From: Polyangiaceae bacterium
GTDB taxonomy: Bacteria; Myxococcota_A; Polyangia; Polyangiales; Polyangiaceae
Direction of reading: 5' to 3'
Length of the DNA stretch: 64,000 bases
Assembly: GCA_016715885.1 (NCBI GenBank)
Contig: JADJXL010000026.1
Coordinates: 205,603 to 269,602, forward strand
This document shows, piece by piece, positions 62,801 through 64,000 of this stretch. Each line of letters starts with the position of its first letter. Position 1 is the stretch's first letter. The notes beneath the pieces are model-generated. The model was not told where the DNA came from. It searched no databases and worked only from the letters and a program-made list of their open reading frames with translations. A program made the translations under genes and the position numbers.

Positions 62801-64000
62801 CCAATTCATTCGGATCGATCACTTTTTGCAGCGCACCGAATCGCGCATCATGCTCCACCGTCGTTTCATGCTCAAAGCGCATTGATGTGCTGATCCGGGA
62901 ATACGCCTTCGTCATCGTAAACGGTCATTGATTCGCGATGATGCCCGAATGCACGTCCGCAACCACGCCTCGTCACATTGCCAAACGGGTCACGCTCGTA
63001 CTTCACGGTCAGCTTCGTATCGTCGATGTTGTCGTTGCTCGAAGTGGATTCCGTTTTCCACTTCGCCAAATGCATTCGTCGTTCGTGTGATCGTCCGGCA
63101 TTGCGTCAAGCCCGCAGCCGAGCTGCACTCCTCTTGCCAGTGCGGCTGCCCTAAAATCCAACGGCTCACGTCATTCTTCACGGTGCGCGAAACACGTCGT
63201 CAGGTCGACGCCCACTGTGGATACGTCAACCTCGGAGCACGCTGCCGAATTCCGTCAATGGTCGCGTACATCCACGGTCGTATCGCGCAGCATCGTCGCG
63301 TTTTCATTGGCGGCCACGCCCCCGCTTAGTGCTGCCAGCGCGAACCTGCTCCAGAAAAAGCGCCTTGCATGCGGCGCGTACGGCGTTTCGTGGGCAGCGA
63401 AATACGTGCGCCCGTCATTCGTGGGAAACGACGTCTGCGACAATATCGACGAAAGTTGGTTTCTACACGGCCCGGATTCGCCTGTCTTGGCAACGCCGGA
63501 GCCCACCGCCATTGTGATTTTACCCGCCCCGCAAACGGGACACACGTTGCGTTCGCCGATGCTGACAAGTGTCTCGCTGTCGTAAAACGTCGCCGTCGTC
63601 GCGCCCGTATCCAGGTCCGCCAGGATACGCTCGCCAAATCCCAGGAAACCATACCTCGCCGATCGTATCGTCCATCGCGATAACGCAAGCCAAAACGCCG
63701 CCGTCGCCCACCTTGTCCGTCGTTGAGTGCATAGTCGCGCACGACACGCTTGGAGCCCACCGCGCAATGCCGCGGGTATGCGCAATCATTCGCCTGATCC
63801 CAATGCGACAAATAGAAATCCGTTTCTTCGGGGTCCGTTCGTTTTCGATCGGTCCGTCAAGTGCCCAAACTTGATGGACAATATCGGAATGAAGCCGGGA
63901 ATCCTCGGGATCATGCTCGTCTGTGCCATCGGAAACTCCCACGAGCACATCCGGGTCGGCTGCACGGTCTTTGAAAAAAGGTGCAACCATTCCCCAGAAA
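59881..64000 (-). pseudogene. RHS/YD-repeat toxin gene, frameshifted, 5' end beyond the window
   Basis: Right to left: an Rhs/TcdB-like section (SHWDQANDCAYPRHCAVGSK, FGLRYRDGRYDRRG, GFGERILADLDTGATTATFY), then YD repeats (DALGRVITFGVDALGRVQTR, YDALNRLTCAY, YGYTPNGNLTSKSDVGILSY, FYHDAVGNQITRPGG). The core ends with SLGAYAYVRDNPLAFVDPVG near 60.7 kb. The variable tip follows, ending GHTFSKHGSANTAQLLKQAQ, GQWIDDAAAENFIAKHLPEL and MVNPDGTFSPATRARLVPV before the stop at 59881. The tip is possibly a BECR-type RNase-like toxin, tentatively. RHS shells encapsulate a C-terminal toxin released into rivals. Many frame changes are required, so this is a decayed gene or badly read sequence. Confidence 0.75.

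Noticed and set aside
1..64000. tRNA or rRNA genes
   Set aside because: I looked for cloverleaf-like stretches with the TTCGA/GGTTC arm and rRNA signatures and found none convincing by eye; a covariance search would be decisive.

Overview
The window looks like chromosomal DNA from a myxobacterium (Myxococcota, probably the large-genome Polyangiales/Sorangiineae side). The evidence is high GC, Ser/Thr protein kinases fused to TPR or ATPase-GAF-STAS modules, HEAT-repeat lipoprotein-like proteins, an outer-membrane barrel with TSP3 calcium repeats, a sterol-desaturase-like enzyme, RHS/WHH-type polymorphic toxins and dense toxin-antitoxin content. Taxonomy is inferred from gene content only; no rRNA or tRNA gene was seen.

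Layout. 0-12.6 kb: the tail of an ATPase plus a DUF4276 gene (one-base frameshift), a murA-hisG pair, a TSP3 outer-membrane protein, an XRE-ImmA/IrrE + PIN-like pair, a radical-SAM enzyme resembling tetraether-lipid synthases, a HEAT protein-xseB-CinA-like run, a MITE-like repeat and a RadC-like gene. 12.7-24.6 kb: a polymorphic-toxin island. It has two WHH-nuclease toxin genes followed by SUKH (SMI1/KNR4) immunity genes and their broken duplicates, a 21-bp-phased GTCGAC array, a lipoprotein with two nuclease-like domains plus a possible partner, and a half-length SecY homologue. A 435-bp direct repeat brackets the last cassette. 24.6-45.2 kb: mostly housekeeping or envelope genes (response regulator, acyltransferase, DHH phosphoesterase, cysteine desulfurase, sterol desaturase, esterase, higBA, TlpA, HEAT, kinases, rsmG, TPR, OmpA). 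They are interrupted by a second MITE copy and include a small protein made of 19-residue repeats. 45.4-64 kb: an accessory, decaying region. It holds a RelB/ParE pair, a multiply frameshifted kinase-ATPase-GAF-STAS gene, an IS1634-like element, a second 21-bp-phased repeat array split by a 3.1-kb IS1-like element with passenger genes, hsdR remnants, and an RHS toxin gene with a candidate immunity gene running off the right edge.

How the parts fit. The toxin genes sit directly upstream of their immunity candidates on the same strand, and decayed immunity copies accumulate downstream, as expected for serial toxin replacement. Several genes carry clean single- or double-base frameshifts, and some fall at short G runs. 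Some 'pseudogenes' may therefore be read or assembly errors rather than real decay. Function calls rest on motif recognition by eye; no database search was run.
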